From Megalonaias nervosa (Eukaryota > Mollusca > Bivalvia > Unionida > Unionidae), in assembly GCA_016617855.1 (NCBI GenBank), contig JAECUM010003705.1:98561-162560 (forward strand): a stretch of DNA of 64,000 nucleotides, in the 5' to 3' direction. The notes below the pieces were generated by a model. The model was not told the DNA's origin, searched no databases, and was given only the letters and a program-made list of their open reading frames with translations. Numbering within the stretch: position 1 is the first letter of the stretch; each line of letters starts with the position of its first letter. The position numbers were made by a program, and so were the translations under genes. Positions 12,287 through 24,360 of this stretch are shown piece after piece.

Positions 12287-12369
12287 CTATATGTAGAATA
12301 TATCAACAGTAGGACATTGGGAAGTAAATAAAGAAAATTTGAATTGGAAGAAAAGCTGATTGTATAATG

Positions 12370-12553
12370 TTGGTTTGTTTTTGTGGGTTTTAACGACACT
12401 TTTTTAACACAATACTGGCTATATCAAGCAGAAGAAATGGAAGCAAACTTCCTTTCCCAAGGACACACCAGGTAACTGACCTCGGGCTGATATTAAACCT
12501 ACAACCCTTAGATTACGAGTCCAATGCTCCACCAACTGAGTTACTATGGCTCT
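12370..12553 (-). mobile_element. tRNA-headed SINE with target duplication
   Basis: The reverse complement starts 'gccatagtaactcagttggt', 'ggagcattggactcgtaatc' and 'gggttgtaggttt', a tRNA-like head with A and B boxes. It ends 'gtgtcgttaaaacccac' plus an A-rich tail. It is flanked by CTGATTGTATAATG (12356-12369) and CTGATTGTATTATG (12554-12567), a 14-bp target duplication with one difference. It sits about 80 bp upstream of FANCI exon 7 in the transcript sense. Confidence 0.88.
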
Positions 12554-14006
12554 CTGATTGTATTATGATAAAGCCTCAGCAATGGTTAACCTTTATAGCA
12601 AAATTCTTTAAGCCCATTCAACAAACTGAATTTAGTCCAAGTTTCCATCATCTTTACTTTTAAAAGCAATCTCTCATATCCATCCAGTTTCAAGTTTACC
12701 ACACACCCTCATATCCCTATACACAATTAATATTCCTTTACAGCCAAATTTATACAAACCCTCAACCGACTAGTTGCGAGGTAGCATCACTGACAAAAAA
12801 AAATATGTAACAAACCATAGACACTTTCTCTAGCTGTTTTCAAAATTTCATATTATCTGATGCCTACAAATGAGCACATTCTGCAACATACAACATATAC
12901 ACAATAGATCTAAGCTCCAGGGTAACAGTGTCGTACTTAGAGAATGGGTTGTGGGTTTCCCACTGATTTTTTGTTAGAGTTCCCCCAAACTTTGACCCAG
13001 TATGCCCCTTGGGCACAGTTTTTCATCTATTATGGTTCTGAGAAACAAAATCTCAAAATCCCCTTGGTGTCAATCAATTTAGAAAACATATGTAAATTGA
13101 GAAACTTGTACATACTGAATTCCATGTCCTACGTCGCTTGTCAATGTTCACGTAAGCATGGATAGATATAAATGGTATAGGAGTGGCCTATTTACGATGT
13201 TATCCTTTTTAGGAAATATCATAATCAGCACATGCATATACGGTTTAAGAATGTAATTACTGCCAAGAGGGATGTTGAAAATTAATCAAAACTGATACAC
13301 TTCAATATTTGCATGATCAAATGTGTCTGTATAACAGCATAAAGCAAACAAATAGTGCGTCGGTGAATACTAGCTCAGAAGGATATATGCAATTCATGAA
13401 TATTTGCCAATTACTTGAGCATCCTTAACAAAAACGGATTCATCAAGCAGAAAGCACGTCAATGCGGTAATCATGTGATACATCAATCACGTGCTCATGA
13501 AGACAGTGACAGGTTTCTGTTCTCTTAAGTGTTAAGAGTTCTGTGTACTTTTGTTCTTTTACAAACAGTATGTGACTTTCATTTAATATTTTAGAACTTT
13601 TGTACAATACCCCTGGAAAGGGGTTAATTATCGACATCATGTGACTCTTGAACCTCTCAGAGTCATGGACATGGCGATTTTGAGATTTGTGTAGCCATGA
13701 GACTAGCAATGCAAATGTACCAGGTCCAATTCCAGTGCTGTAATTCTGTCTTGTCTGTCAGTGAGTTAAAGAAATAGTCATTCATAATACTCGCAATGAC
13801 TCAATGTAACATCATTTAAGTTTGATAGGCATGCTGGTAAGCGGTTATCCTAAGCCACCGCTGCAATGTGGCAGTGAATTACAAGTTTTCATTAAGCAGT
13901 TGATTCTGATCCTACACCTCAATAAATGTTCAAATTTCACAAATAGGGTGAGAGGAAACTGTCTAGGTAAGCAATATGAAAGAGAGACATTTCATTTGTT
14001 TCACAG

Positions 14007-14273
14007 GATGATTTAGTTTCACATGGCAATGATAAAATTCAGATGATTCTTGATCACTATGGTACTGTGAAAACAGTGGGACAATTTCAATATCAGTCAG
14101 TACTGGATGCCAAATTGGCGCTTGAGGAATGGCAATTTGTGAAAAAAGTAATCAAAGATGGTAACTATGCTAGGTACAGTTTTCCAGCCCTATGGAGAAT
14201 ACCTGAAGCCAATCATGCTTCAAGCTTATTATCTGGTGGCCTGCAAAATGATTGGCATCACAAGGTGTCATGA
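14007..14273 (+). pseudogene. hAT-family transposase C-terminal fragment
   Basis: Reading DDLVSHGNDKIQMILDHYG then, after a short gap, DAKLALEEWQFVKKVI and ARYSFPALW. The order LLDHYG..., A..EEW.FLK, Y..Y.F..LW precedes the C-terminal dimerisation region in hAT-type transposases. The expected downstream CERGFS.QNRIK-like motif is absent, because the frame diverges after FPALWRI. A possible short intron (GTAAGC ... TTTCACAG, about 13966-14006) precedes it. It is a fragment in FANCI intron 6, opposite strand. Confidence 0.6.
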
Positions 14274-14484
14274 GAGATAACAAAGGTGGTGCAACCCTTG
14301 GGACATCGAAGATGCCCTCATGCGGCCTCAGGTTAGTTTGAGTTTGAGACCCCTGTGATAGACCATCTTCAAGCAGAGCAGAGATTGTCACTCCCAAGAG
14401 GGTCTCTTCAGTCACAAAAAGAACTGTTCATCAACTGACTGACTTCCTCAGAGTGCAAACCCATAAGCGCACCTTATTTCATCA

Positions 14485-15480
14485 TGATACTGTATTTCAT
14501 GTATTTTTTCGTACCATTTAATTTTTCGTACACAATCCAGTTATCAAAATAATAATTATTTAAATGTATCATAATTTTTCGTACATATCACTTTGTATTA
14601 TTTGAAAAATTAATTAAATTATCGGACATAAAATTTCCACTAAGAAGATTTACGTTTGCAGAAAATATTGAAAATACCGTATTCCCATTTTGTTTTTAAA
14701 AAAATTAATGATTAATTGTTGGTGAGAAAATATAATAACAAGTAATGCATGTCATCGCTTGTCCTTATAACATCTGCTATATGAACAATGGCTTCAATAG
14801 CACATTGACAGACTTTCATTTCCCTAAAGTGAGCCTCATTTCCCTACTGGCAGCCTCGCTGACTTGACCTCTTCAGTCGATTCTTGCCCTCAGTCTGGTT
14901 TGAACTGGAATAACCAAAGCGCTAAGCATGTTTAATTACCGTGTAAATAACACTGTATAGCCATGTGGTTGTTGTGACAATGTACATCGTAATTAAAACA
15001 AGAATGAACTGTTGATTTAGTGGTGTTTATTCCTAATGGAATATTGTAGGGTCGTAATACATGAGGATTATCCCAATTGTCAGGTAACTGAAAATAGTCT
15101 TTTTTTCTCTTTGCAAAAGCTACAAAAAAAAACTACACTGAATAAATACAGTCTTGTACACTGAAAAAATTTTGTTTGATTCATCTCTCTGGCGCGCATG
15201 CACACACACATGCACGTGCACACTCACGCGCATTAACTTAAACGTTGATTTCAAGTTCTTTATTTTTTATTGCAATTTGATAATGAGATTATTGTTGCAG
15301 TAAAAGTACAACTTGCACTTAATTTCTTGACGATGTGGGGTTGTATCGTTGCATACAATTTACCAATAAATAATACCCATAACTTATACATGTTCAAACC
15401 ATCTTGATCATTTTGCCAATATTACACAACATAACAGCTACGTATGTTCTAAATGCAGACGAGCTTGCAAACTGAGACAT

Positions 15481-15522
<42 letters not shown>

Positions 15523-15790
15523 AATAACAACAGTACTTTTGATTTATTGTAATTAGATTCTTGAATTGAGAGCAGAATTTGACAGAAAATATACGTTTAC
15601 TTTGTACGTTTGTACCGTTAGGTCGTTGAGTAGCGTGTGTACCGTAGAACTTGTTTTGGTACGATCCCTTTATTTTTCATACATGGTCAGTACCACTAAA
15701 TGATAATTATTTATTTTACATGTAATTTTTCATACACTGAAATTAATAATTATTTTTTCGTGTACGAAACATTACATAAAATATGGTATG
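14485..15790. mobile_element. Possible non-autonomous element with loose inverted ends
   Basis: The left edge has ATACTGTATTTCATGTATTT then TTCGTAC; the right edge in reverse complement has ATACCATATTTTATGTAATG then TTTCGTAC. Both are followed by AT-rich blocks with repeated TTTTTCGTAC words and 'aataattatt'. No clear target duplication and no coding sequence. The interior includes a TC microsatellite and an alternating CA/CG stretch (15183-15230). Confidence 0.35.
15483..15519. repeat. TC microsatellite
   Basis: Uninterrupted CT/TC dinucleotide run. Confidence 0.95.
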
Positions 15791-15806
15791 TTGTCATTGT
15801 TCTTGC

Positions 15807-15891
15807 AAATAATAATAATAATAATACTAAGATGAAGAAGAAGAAGAAGAAAAAGAAGAAGAAGAAGAAAAACAACAACAACAACAATTCA
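15807..15891. repeat. AAT, AAG and AAC compound microsatellite
   Basis: Consecutive runs of AAT, AAG and AAC trinucleotides. They generate a poly-Asn/poly-Lys frame that is not a gene. Confidence 0.9.
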
Positions 15892-17813
15892 CGATGAAAT
15901 AAGGAACCTTTTTGATAATGATGTACATGTTCAAAGTGCTCTTACTTAGTTTAATTTGCCCTTTATGGAGTATAATTACCATGGCATTTTTTATTCAGGG
16001 AGAATGCTATATATCTGTACATCTATTCCCTTTCCCACTCACAGAAGCAGAATGTACTCTTTCCCACTCCCAGAAGTAGAATGTAAATTAACGATGTTTA
16101 TTTAATTCTTTCTTTCATAAAAATTTCTCATTTATGACCATAGGACTCTCCTCTTTTTATTAAGTCAAACTGCTTTCACTTTTTATTTTAAATTGAGAAT
16201 GTCGGACAATATTTGTGCACGTTTTGTGACAAGTTATTCCTTTACTGGCAGTTTGTAGTTACTACACAAGATGCTCAATTTACAAAGAAAGTGAGCTTGT
16301 CCAGTGATCAACTTTTTTTTTAAAAATCTAGTAGTCTTTCAGGTACATTTCATAAAAAAAGAAAAGCCAAAACAGCTAACAAAATATGTCACACTTACTT
16401 GAGCTTCTTAACAGTTGGCTTTGGTCATCTTGATAATTACAGGGTGATAATAATATCCAATAATTATTTAAGTAACAAAACCTAACATTTAAGGAACACA
16501 CAGCAGCAAGGGTATCAAATTACTTCCCTCTTGGCGTAAATTAAACTTAATTTATGGGCTTGGTGGTAAAACTGTCATGGTGTTGAATTTAAAAATCAAC
16601 ATTCTATCTGTAAACACCATTAAGTGGCTGCTCATAAGGTATAAATTTGAGATTCTGGACCAATACACCAGCCAAAGGCCTTGTTAGAGGGGTGGCCATC
16701 ACTGAAGGGCACTTCTGAACACAAAACTTGTCAGTGCCATGGGATTCTGGCCATATATAGAGGATGACTGTTGGACAAGGAGATGCTCAAGAGGTGAACC
16801 ATTGTAGTCTCAGTCTCTCTAAGTAAACACAAGTCAAGAATGAATATTTCTGTTATTGGGGTGTTTTCTGAATTTGTTCCACTGCAGCCTCAGTTCAACA
16901 TGAAATATCTGACAATTTTTCCTACAAGATATATTTCAGAATATTAAATGTCCAATTTAAAATGTAATAAAACATCAAAAGAAAAATTTTATCCGATTTC
17001 AACTGAAGTGCTACTTCATTCTTTAATTGTCCCCAGAGAAAATGAAGAACTGTTGTCACAGAATTGTGTTACTTAATGTTTATGAATTATATATGAACAA
17101 ACATGTACTAGGGATTGTTATTGTGTACAGTATTACCCGAGGAAAGTTTATTTTTGTCTTTAGCTTTTTCAAAATATTGGGTTCAGTTCACCCAGTGCTG
17201 CATGAGCAAAGTACTTGCAGTGAGAAACCCAATTACCTTAAGCTCTCTGGATTTCACCATAACCAGGGCGCTTATCGAGTAAAATCTGTATAATCTCAAT
17301 AAGAGTTTTGCCATGAAGCTGTCCACTCTTTTATGGGAGCAATCTTAACCTGTGGAGGTATGTGAAATATAACATTTTTCACTATCCATGTTATGTGACA
17401 GAACTGTTCGATACATTGGATGTTCCAGTATTTATTCTAAGGTTTACAGATAGCTCTAAGGGCAGTTCCAGTAAAACATATATCCCCCCTGGGGAGGCAC
17501 TTTAAAAAAATATATGTAGGAGGTTATGTCTGAGACCATTTCAATTCTGATAGTGGAGGGTTGGTTTAAAAAATTACTTCAGGTGTGGGTTGTGTTAACA
17601 AAATCAGAAATCACATGTAGGGGTGTCAGAAAAAGTGAATATATAATACTTAAATCACATCTAACCCCTGTCTTTGCAGTCTAAATCGTGGCAAATCAAC
17701 GTACAGGAGAGAAAATGGGTTATTTGATTTTATTCGTCTCGAGTTATCCCGTGGTATTTGTGTATCCCGTATTCGAGTCAGTCGGTCATTACTGTACAGC
17801 GTGTTTGGTCAGC

Positions 17814-17910
17814 ATGGCCAAAGAAAGTGTTAGACGATTGGGAAATGACGAACTCTCGAGTTTTCTACTGAAACGTGGAATCCAAGAAGAATATATCCAG
17901 AAATTTAGAG
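17814..17910 (+). pseudogene. SAM-like N-terminal exon of the 17.5-24.1 kb element
   Basis: From an internal ATG the frame reads MAKESVRRLGNDELSSFLL then KRGIQEEYIQKFR, after which a GTTTGC donor may occur. The pattern (E/D)LSxFLxxxGIxxxYIxxF is the first half of a sterile alpha motif domain. I did not find the second half downstream, so the intron and the link to later frames are inferred. A longer frame starts at 17688, but its added residues look like TIR-proximal sequence. Confidence 0.4.
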
Positions 17911-18908
17911 GTTTGCTATGTTGGAATTCAGTCTTTCAGTTCCATTCCACATTTGGTCTGATGTAGCTCTATCCACAAACACATCGGTGTACATTTAAGA
18001 CACTTACCCGTATTTCTCGCGTCTCTTGGCGATATGTAAATATTATTATTATCCATTCCCGTGTTTGACGACTTGTAAATCCACGTGGAATAACACAACC
18101 ATGTGTCATGAGGCCATTTCGAACGTCATGGCTACATACGCTTGTTACCATGTACTGGTAAGTGTCTGAACTATAAGCTGGCGTGTTCCGGACAAATTTG
18201 TATGCAGCAATTGCGCATTTTAATAAAACAGGTGACATCAGAGCGTCCATCAATATATGATGGGGGGCTCATTTATCGGACTAAGAGCAGACCCCACTGG
18301 ATATAATCACCAGAACTTGCTTGGACGTCAGAACTGTTTCTATGAATAATAACTGTTGAATTAGGCTACAGGAAATACATTTCTTTCTTGATATTATTTA
18401 TTATCATATTCAGGGCAAATTTGTATTACTCATAATTTCTGACCATCTTAACTGAGCACTATAAAAAAGAATCTCTTTTAGTTTCCATTTTTACGGAAGT
18501 GTTTATTATTATTTTTGCAGTTAGTGAAAAATTACTGGTATCTATTAGGATCAATGTCAAGACACTACACTCGTTCAGTATATGCAGTTGTTATCATTCA
18601 CTTATGTGACATGCAGTTATGTATTCAATCATATAACAATGGATCAGATAATTTTCACATCATTAATATACTGTGAATCACAAAAGTTTAGCAACCATTT
18701 AAAAATTTTATACCAGGTTTGGTTAACTGCAATTTCAGAGCAAACATTGGTAAAATTGCATGATTGCTGCAATTTGTAATGTGAGGTTGATATCACCAGA
18801 TTTTAAGGGATGCTGTACTTCTTCCATTACAGTTATTCTGGATATATTTATCATATGAGACAATAGTGGTAAACAATGGGCAATAAGTACAGATTATTAA
18901 CTGAGCAT

Positions 18909-19190
18909 TGAGGAGATCATAGAAGACAACACTGAAGTACCTACATTGAGCAGTGGGGGGATGATAAAAGATAGTACTGAAGTAACTACATCAAGAAGTG
19001 AGGGAACAGTAGAAGACAACACTGAAGTACCTACATCAAGAAGTGAAGGGATGATAGAAGACAACACAGAAGTACTTACATTGAGAAGTGGGGGGATTAT
19101 TGAAGATAGTACTGAAATAACTACATCAAGAAGTGGGGGGACAGTAGAAAACACTGAAGTACCTACATCAAGAAGTGGGTGGATGATAGA
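18909..19190 (+). repeat. Coding minisatellite, 45-bp unit
   Basis: About six tandem units translate as G(M/T/I)(I/V)EDNTEVPTSRSE-like 15-residue repeats, acidic and Ser/Thr-rich. The reading frame is kept through most units, with one three-base deletion, which indicates that it expanded while coding. The antisense frame also stays open because of the regular unit. Confidence 0.8.
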
Positions 19191-19886
19191 ACAAACTGAT
19201 GCAGATATCATTGCAGTGCAAACAAAGCAACCACAATCTCTCTATTTCAACACAAACATGGTGATAGATGCACTTATGTCTGCAATGTCTCAGTTCAATT
19301 GTGGCAGTTTCAGCATTGAAGAAGGCTCTAGTGCATGCATGGCTATATCCCTGTGCACAGCAGTAACATATTTTGAGGGCAGCCGCATTTTAAATGCAGA
19401 TGACTTATCCAGGCTGTCTGAATGTTTATTTGAATTGTGTGCAAAATGTTTGTCACACATGGCATTCTAACAAATTGGGACCACCATTACTGTCTGAAGC
19501 CAGTAAGATCTTGGGCGTGACTGGTCAACATTACATAGAAAAGGAAGTGTGGTTGGGTGCAAATGCTGGAATAGACAAATCCATTCTTTATGATGTTTTT
19601 CAGAGTTGCCTTTCTAAAGAGTCAAAGAAGGCAATTATTATTACCCTCAAGCCAAGCCATACATTTTGTGGTTTTGATTAAAAACCAAATACAGATGGTA
19701 TTTAATTCACACATACATTACCAGAGAGACATTCCATTTCATGAGGCTGTCTATCAAGGAAATGGTGCAGCAGTCCTTTGCTGTCGAGATGACAAATTTG
19801 CAAAATTTCTTTTAAGTGAATATAGTAGAATGGTTCAGTGTGATTCACATGAGGGGGAAGCAACTGTCCTAATTTCAAAAAACTAA
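19191..19886 (+). pseudogene. Papain-like cysteine protease region, frameshifted
   Basis: Across three frames the residues read on as one domain. SFSIEEGSSACMAISLCTAV carries a candidate catalytic Cys after a Gly/Ser turn at a helix start. Then, one frame over, KKAIIITLKPSHTF, and in a third frame IQMVFNSHIHYQRDIPFHEA with a candidate catalytic His, then GAAVLCCRDDKFAKFLLSEY. The C...(hydrophobic strand)...(F/D)SHxH order is that of papain-fold deubiquitinase-like proteases. Frameshifts occur near 19465 and 19665, with a stop at 19884. Function is inferred from the motif order only. Confidence 0.5.
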
Positions 19887-19903
19887 ATAAATCAACTTCA
19901 AGT

Positions 19904-20803
19904 TTGTCCTCTTTGTGCTATACTGATGCAGATATTCTGAAATCAAAGCGACAAATGAAAAATTTAAATGCACAGAGAGATTATAGGAGAAATATGGCAA
20001 GCAAAAACAGTATGTGGTATAACAGCAATGCTTGTAATTTATCTTGGGACGAAGCAGTGAACAATCTAAAAGATACTGTGAATAACATCAAAAATCACCT
20101 TACATCTAGGATTAGAGCCAAAGGGCTACTTCTTGTTGCTGATGCCATTGAACGTGATGTTTGTGTGCAATTGAAACATGCATGGTCTATATACAGTGAA
20201 ACTAGTAAACATGAATATAATGAAGTAAGAGTAAAGGGTCCCATTTTAGGCTACAAGAGCAATGTTGCTCGAGATTTTATGCTTGAAAACTTGCCTGTCA
20301 TTCTAGTGTATACAGCTGGTAAATATGGACCAGTGGTTTATTTGACTAAAAGATTACAGGGTGCTGAATGGAGTAAACTGATTGATAACTTAAGGTGGCC
20401 TAACCATGATCAGATAGTAAAGGCAGAAATTGCATCTAAATTGAATGATTTAATTGTTCCAGCCTTAAGTTTTGCAACAACAGAAAAAGACAGAAAACTC
20501 TTAAGGCTTATCCTTGCAAAATTGACTAGCAGAACTTACTTGAATAAACATAAAGTAGGTGGAGTGGTCTTTGAAAAGCATGGCATTAAATGCAATGAAG
20601 TTGAAATGTCTAACGGCTTGGAGAAATGGACTGAAACTAAACAAACATGCAAAACAAACTATGAAAGCAAAAGGAGAAAGAAAGAGATATTGGTTCATGA
20701 AGAAGGTTCTGGTAGACTAATACTGGCAGAAAAATATCCAATGTTAGCAACTTGTTTGCTCTCATTATTTGATAGTGCAGGCCAGGGATTACAAACACAT
20801 TGA
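19904..20803 (+). pseudogene. Central region of the element protein, function unknown
   Basis: A 300-codon open frame, the longest in the window. It is basic at the start (ILKSKRQMKNLNAQRDYRRN) and then helical, with GPILGYKSNVARDFMLENLP, KYGPVVYLTKRLQGAEWSKL and a Lys/Arg-rich end. A CPLC motif lies one frame off just upstream (about 19899-19915), suggesting a lost zinc-binding start. No stop interrupts it, yet frameshifts lie on both sides. I do not recognise a domain. Confidence 0.6.
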
Positions 20804-22160
20804 CGTCTAATTTGCGAAACACTTTGTAAACAAAAAGTCATGGCTGGACATGCCATGGGCTGTTTCTCTGTCACAACAAGTTTTTGGAATACCTATATCC
20901 GTGTCTGCTGCTTACACATACACACAAAACTTTTGATCCAAAACATTCCACGCAAAAAGGCATCATGAAGGTAAGGCTGTGAACCCTGAAATTTCACTTC
21001 GTAGATCAACTCAAGACAAAGGTGGATACTCTATAAACAGTCACTATGTTATGCATGCATTACAGTTATCTTTAAGAGAATTTAGTAACAAAGGATGTAT
21101 TTTAGCAAGAGATGATAAGGCCTTAGTTCATACAGATGTAGAGGTTGTTCAGCGTCCATCAAAATCTTGGAAGCGAATAAGCTATTATGATCATGATTGG
21201 GAAAAAAGTTTGGAAAAAACTTTATCAATTACAACATATCAGTTTGTTAAAGTGTTGCAGCTGCAAAAAGAACGTGTCATTTCTCGCATAGGTTCTGTTG
21301 GCATCACCAAAGCTCGTGTACAGGGAGGTGGAGCCTAATTAATTAAAATCCACTATTTTGAACCCTCGGCTGCATTTAGACACATGAACGAACCCCTGTA
21401 CATTATGTCTTTAGATCAATATACAAGTCACTTTTTGAATAATGGCTCATTTGTCTCTCAGTTGCTTGTTATGGTTGATGGAGGTGGAGACGAACATCCA
21501 CGAAATAAAATGACACCCTTTTGTTCAGTGCTTATTAGATGGTTGCTCGATTTGGACAGATTCAAAGTGCAGAGCTTGGCTGAAGGAGATTCAAAATATT
21601 CTGTGGAGAGACTTCACACGGCAGAAAACAGAGCATCAAGTCAGTGTGGAATCATCTCATCAAAAAGAATTCATGAGAAAGAGTATGATGAACAGGGCAC
21701 ACTTGATTTAGACAAATTCTATGAAAATATGTCAGCTGCCCAGGAAGAAGCAGTAAAAAGAATTGATGACACATTTTATTCATCAGACCAAATAGATGCA
21801 TATGTTGCACCTAAAACAATGGACTGGGTATTTGACCCAAATTTCAAATCTGTAATAAAGAATTTTCTTGGTAAGAATGCATCCTATCAAATGGAAAATA
21901 ATTTTATTATAAAGCCAAGTGGACCAATATGGGGAAAACTCTCTGAAAAATATGGACTTATAAAAGATAAGGCAATGAATGCTTATTGACTTTTAATGAA
22001 CACAAATGATCCAAATATATCTACTCAAATGCATTATGCTTTTGCAACATACAGAACAGACGATAGATGGAGAGGTTTCCCTGTTAAGAGATATGAAATA
22101 CAACCAATCTTGGATATGTCTCATCTGCCAGGATTTTTCATTACCTTTCTTATCAAGACA
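20804..22160 (+). pseudogene. Probable RNase H/DDE-like integrase region, interrupted
   Basis: From about 20979 one frame runs to 22165, broken by stops at 21336 and 21987. Marked segments are NPEISLRRSTQDKGGYSINS, LARDDKALVHTDVE, HDWEKSLEKTLSITTYQF, IKIHYFEPSAAFRHMNEPLY, LLVMVDGGGDEHPRNK and LAEGDSKYSVERLHTAENR. The order hydrophobic strand then VDGGGDE, a helix, then strand then E(R/H)xHxAEN resembles transposase cores in which acidic residues bind metal. I infer a DDE-type active site but cannot prove which acids form it. 20804-20978 appears frameshifted. Confidence 0.55.
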
Positions 22161-22606
22161 CATTAACGGCCATTCTGTCGCTTGAACAGGAAGGTGAAGC
22201 AAAAGATTGTTTTCTTACTCCAGATTTCTTTTTGCCAACCAGAAACATTAAGCACCTAATGGAATCGAGAGAAGATATTTTCACAGAAAACATGGAAAGT
22301 ATCAGCAATCTTGTAGGTGTAAGCTGTGAGGATATACAAATGTATCTTGATCATTTCAAAGAGAAGGAAAAACTTAAAACTGAGAGAAAGAAAATAAGTG
22401 AGAAATTTAAAGGTACTCCACTTGGTGTGCTTAATATAAAGCAGCTCGAGTATGTTTTGCACACTCCGTTAGGGGTTCAAGAACACCCAGATAGAAAGTT
22501 AAAGACACATATATTGCCAGAAGTGCACAAAGAGATTGCCAGAAAGAAGTTGTCAGAGAAGGAAGTTGATGCATTGGTCAAGTGTTGTATGTTGCAGAAA
22601 ATTTGA
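22161..22606 (+). pseudogene. C-terminal region of the element protein
   Basis: After a frameshift near 22150 the protein resumes as YQDTLTAILSLEQEGEAKDC, FLTPDFFLPTRNIKHLMES, then a Lys/Glu-rich helical stretch, and ends at a stop with LSEKEVDALVKCCMLQKI. It is followed by an AT-rich untranslated region and then the right terminal repeat zone. No named domain is recognised. Confidence 0.55.
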
Positions 22607-24135
22607 ATTAAACATACAGAAGGAAAAACTTAAAATCTGTGAAAAAAGTTCCTAGTTTATTTGATTTTAGGCTTTCATAAAAATTGTAGTTTCATTGCAG
22701 TTTGTGTTCTTTATTTTAATAGTGTTGTTGATACAGAAGTTGTACTTGATTTGGGGTTAATGTCATTTTCAGTTCTTTGTAGCCTATATGGCAGCTGGTA
22801 CTGAAGATGGAAGAAGATTCAAAGAATCTGATGGCTGTTGGCAAGCTTTCACAAATACACATTGTACTGGTGCAGTAACTCAAACCAGTATAGATGGCAG
22901 TTATCAGAAAAGGCAGGACATGACAATGATGACTGTTCATTTGATGGATTTTAGAAAAACAACTGACAATATTCATAGGTTTGAAGACATTTATTAAGGT
23001 CAAAAATGATACACTCATACAACTGTGGCATAAATGATAAACCGGTACTTCTGCTGCTGCTGGTGCCATTGATCAGTTGCTTCATTTGATGTTTCAGTTC
23101 TCTCCTAACGTCATTCAGAGATGAGACCTCAGGTTGTTGGTAGATCATTATGGCTTTTACACCATTTTCAGCACAAGAGAATCTATATATAGCAGTCAAT
23201 TTTACTACTGAAGAAGACATAAAAGGCCAAAGTGGGGTTTAAACCAATATGATGAACAGCAATCACAAAACATCTTACATCACTCTGCCAAGTTAGAACC
23301 TGCGATGCTGCTGCTGCTGCTGCTGTTGACAAGGGACAGTTGACAACAATGATGTTGATTTTAAAAGTACACTGGGCCCAAAATAATTATTCCTCAATTT
23401 TCATCCATTTTTGAAATCTAATTCAAGATAAGTTTTTGATTTTAAAAAAATATTTTCAGGACAGGGACAGCCATTGTATCAAATATTTAAATTACATCCA
23501 CTGGGTGGTTGGGATAAAAATCATGGCACTAATTTACTGTGGCCTGATCAAAGCAGAAACCTGATTGATGATGATGATAAACTGATTGATCAGTAAGGCT
23601 GTTGAAACAGTGCTTTGACATGCTATATTTCTTTTCTTTTGTATATCAATCATGCAACAAGGCATAAAAATAAGACATATCATTGAAGAAAATATATTTT
23701 TAAGACAAGAAATTATATAGTGTACAAGCAGGCATAAATAATGCAGCATCACTTTCACAAGTTTAAATTTTTGTTTATTTCTGACAAATCAAGAAACATA
23801 CATGGCTGACAGACAAAAGAACAAAAGATGATTGATTACAAAGAATGGATACAAATGTGAACTAGATTATATATCTCAGAATTCAGTATAGATTACCTCC
23901 AGTCTGCAGTCATTTAAATCGCATCTGTCCCCAACCCAAAATTAAAATCGCTTCTACCACCCTCTAACCACTAGCTAGAAATTAGGTAAAATAATATGCT
24001 TCTGTAGGAAGTGATGTTTTTCGATTAAAATGCAGCAGACGGTGGGTCGTAATTTTTTAAAATTGCTTCTATTGTGGGTTGGTTGAATTTAAAAGTGCCT
24101 TCCCTCCTAGGGGTATATGTTTTACTGGAACGGCC
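22607..24135. other. 3' non-coding part and right terminus of the 6.7-kb element
   Basis: No gene seen. Holds a short CTG run near 23310 and, from about 23890, sequence whose reverse complement resembles the left terminal zone (17461-17680): both have C-rich, 'gtgggttg' and 'aattttttaaa' blocks. The last 20 bp are the right inverted terminus. Confidence 0.65.
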
Positions 24136-24234
24136 CTAAGTCATACAACACCATACTATCAGACAGATTATTGTTTAATTTTGCTAACAAGGATTTTAAG
24201 ATATGTTCAACAAGTTTCAAAATATGTTAAACAT

Positions 24235-24360
24235 AAAAATTGCTGTAATGACCTGAAAATATAATCACATTATACACATATGAACACAAATATGCTTGGA
24301 AAATTTCATGATCTTTGTTGAGTGGTTTTTGTGCAATCTTACTAGCAAGCTTTTCTGAAC
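24235..24360. repeat. Interspersed repeat, single unit
   Basis: Carries 'atgacctgaaaat.taatca', 'acatatgaacacaaatatgc', 'tggaaaatttcat' and 'gtttttgtgcaatctta'. Same family as 950-1350 and 48130-49290. It lies 100 bp outside the large transposon. Confidence 0.65.

Larger units (their letters stand above)
17461..24135 (+). mobile_element. 6,675-bp TIR transposon with a multidomain protein, unclassified
   Basis: The left end is GGCAGTTCCAGTAAAACATA; the right end in reverse complement is GGCCGTTCCAGTAAAACATA. Both continue with a C-rich patch and GGCACTTT. The element is flanked on both sides by CTAAG (17456-17460 and 24136-24140), a 5-bp target duplication. Inside on the plus strand is a string of reading frames whose residues continue from one to the next across frameshifts: SAM-like start, 15-residue repeats, papain-like Cys/His region, basic middle region, probable RNase H/DDE-like region, helical tail. 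The coding part is broken at six or more places, so this copy looks dead. I cannot name a superfamily. It sits in FANCI intron 6, antisense to the gene. Confidence 0.8.

Noticed and set aside
15700..15897. Frame ending in poly-Lys and poly-Asn
   Set aside because: Product of AAG/AAC microsatellites.
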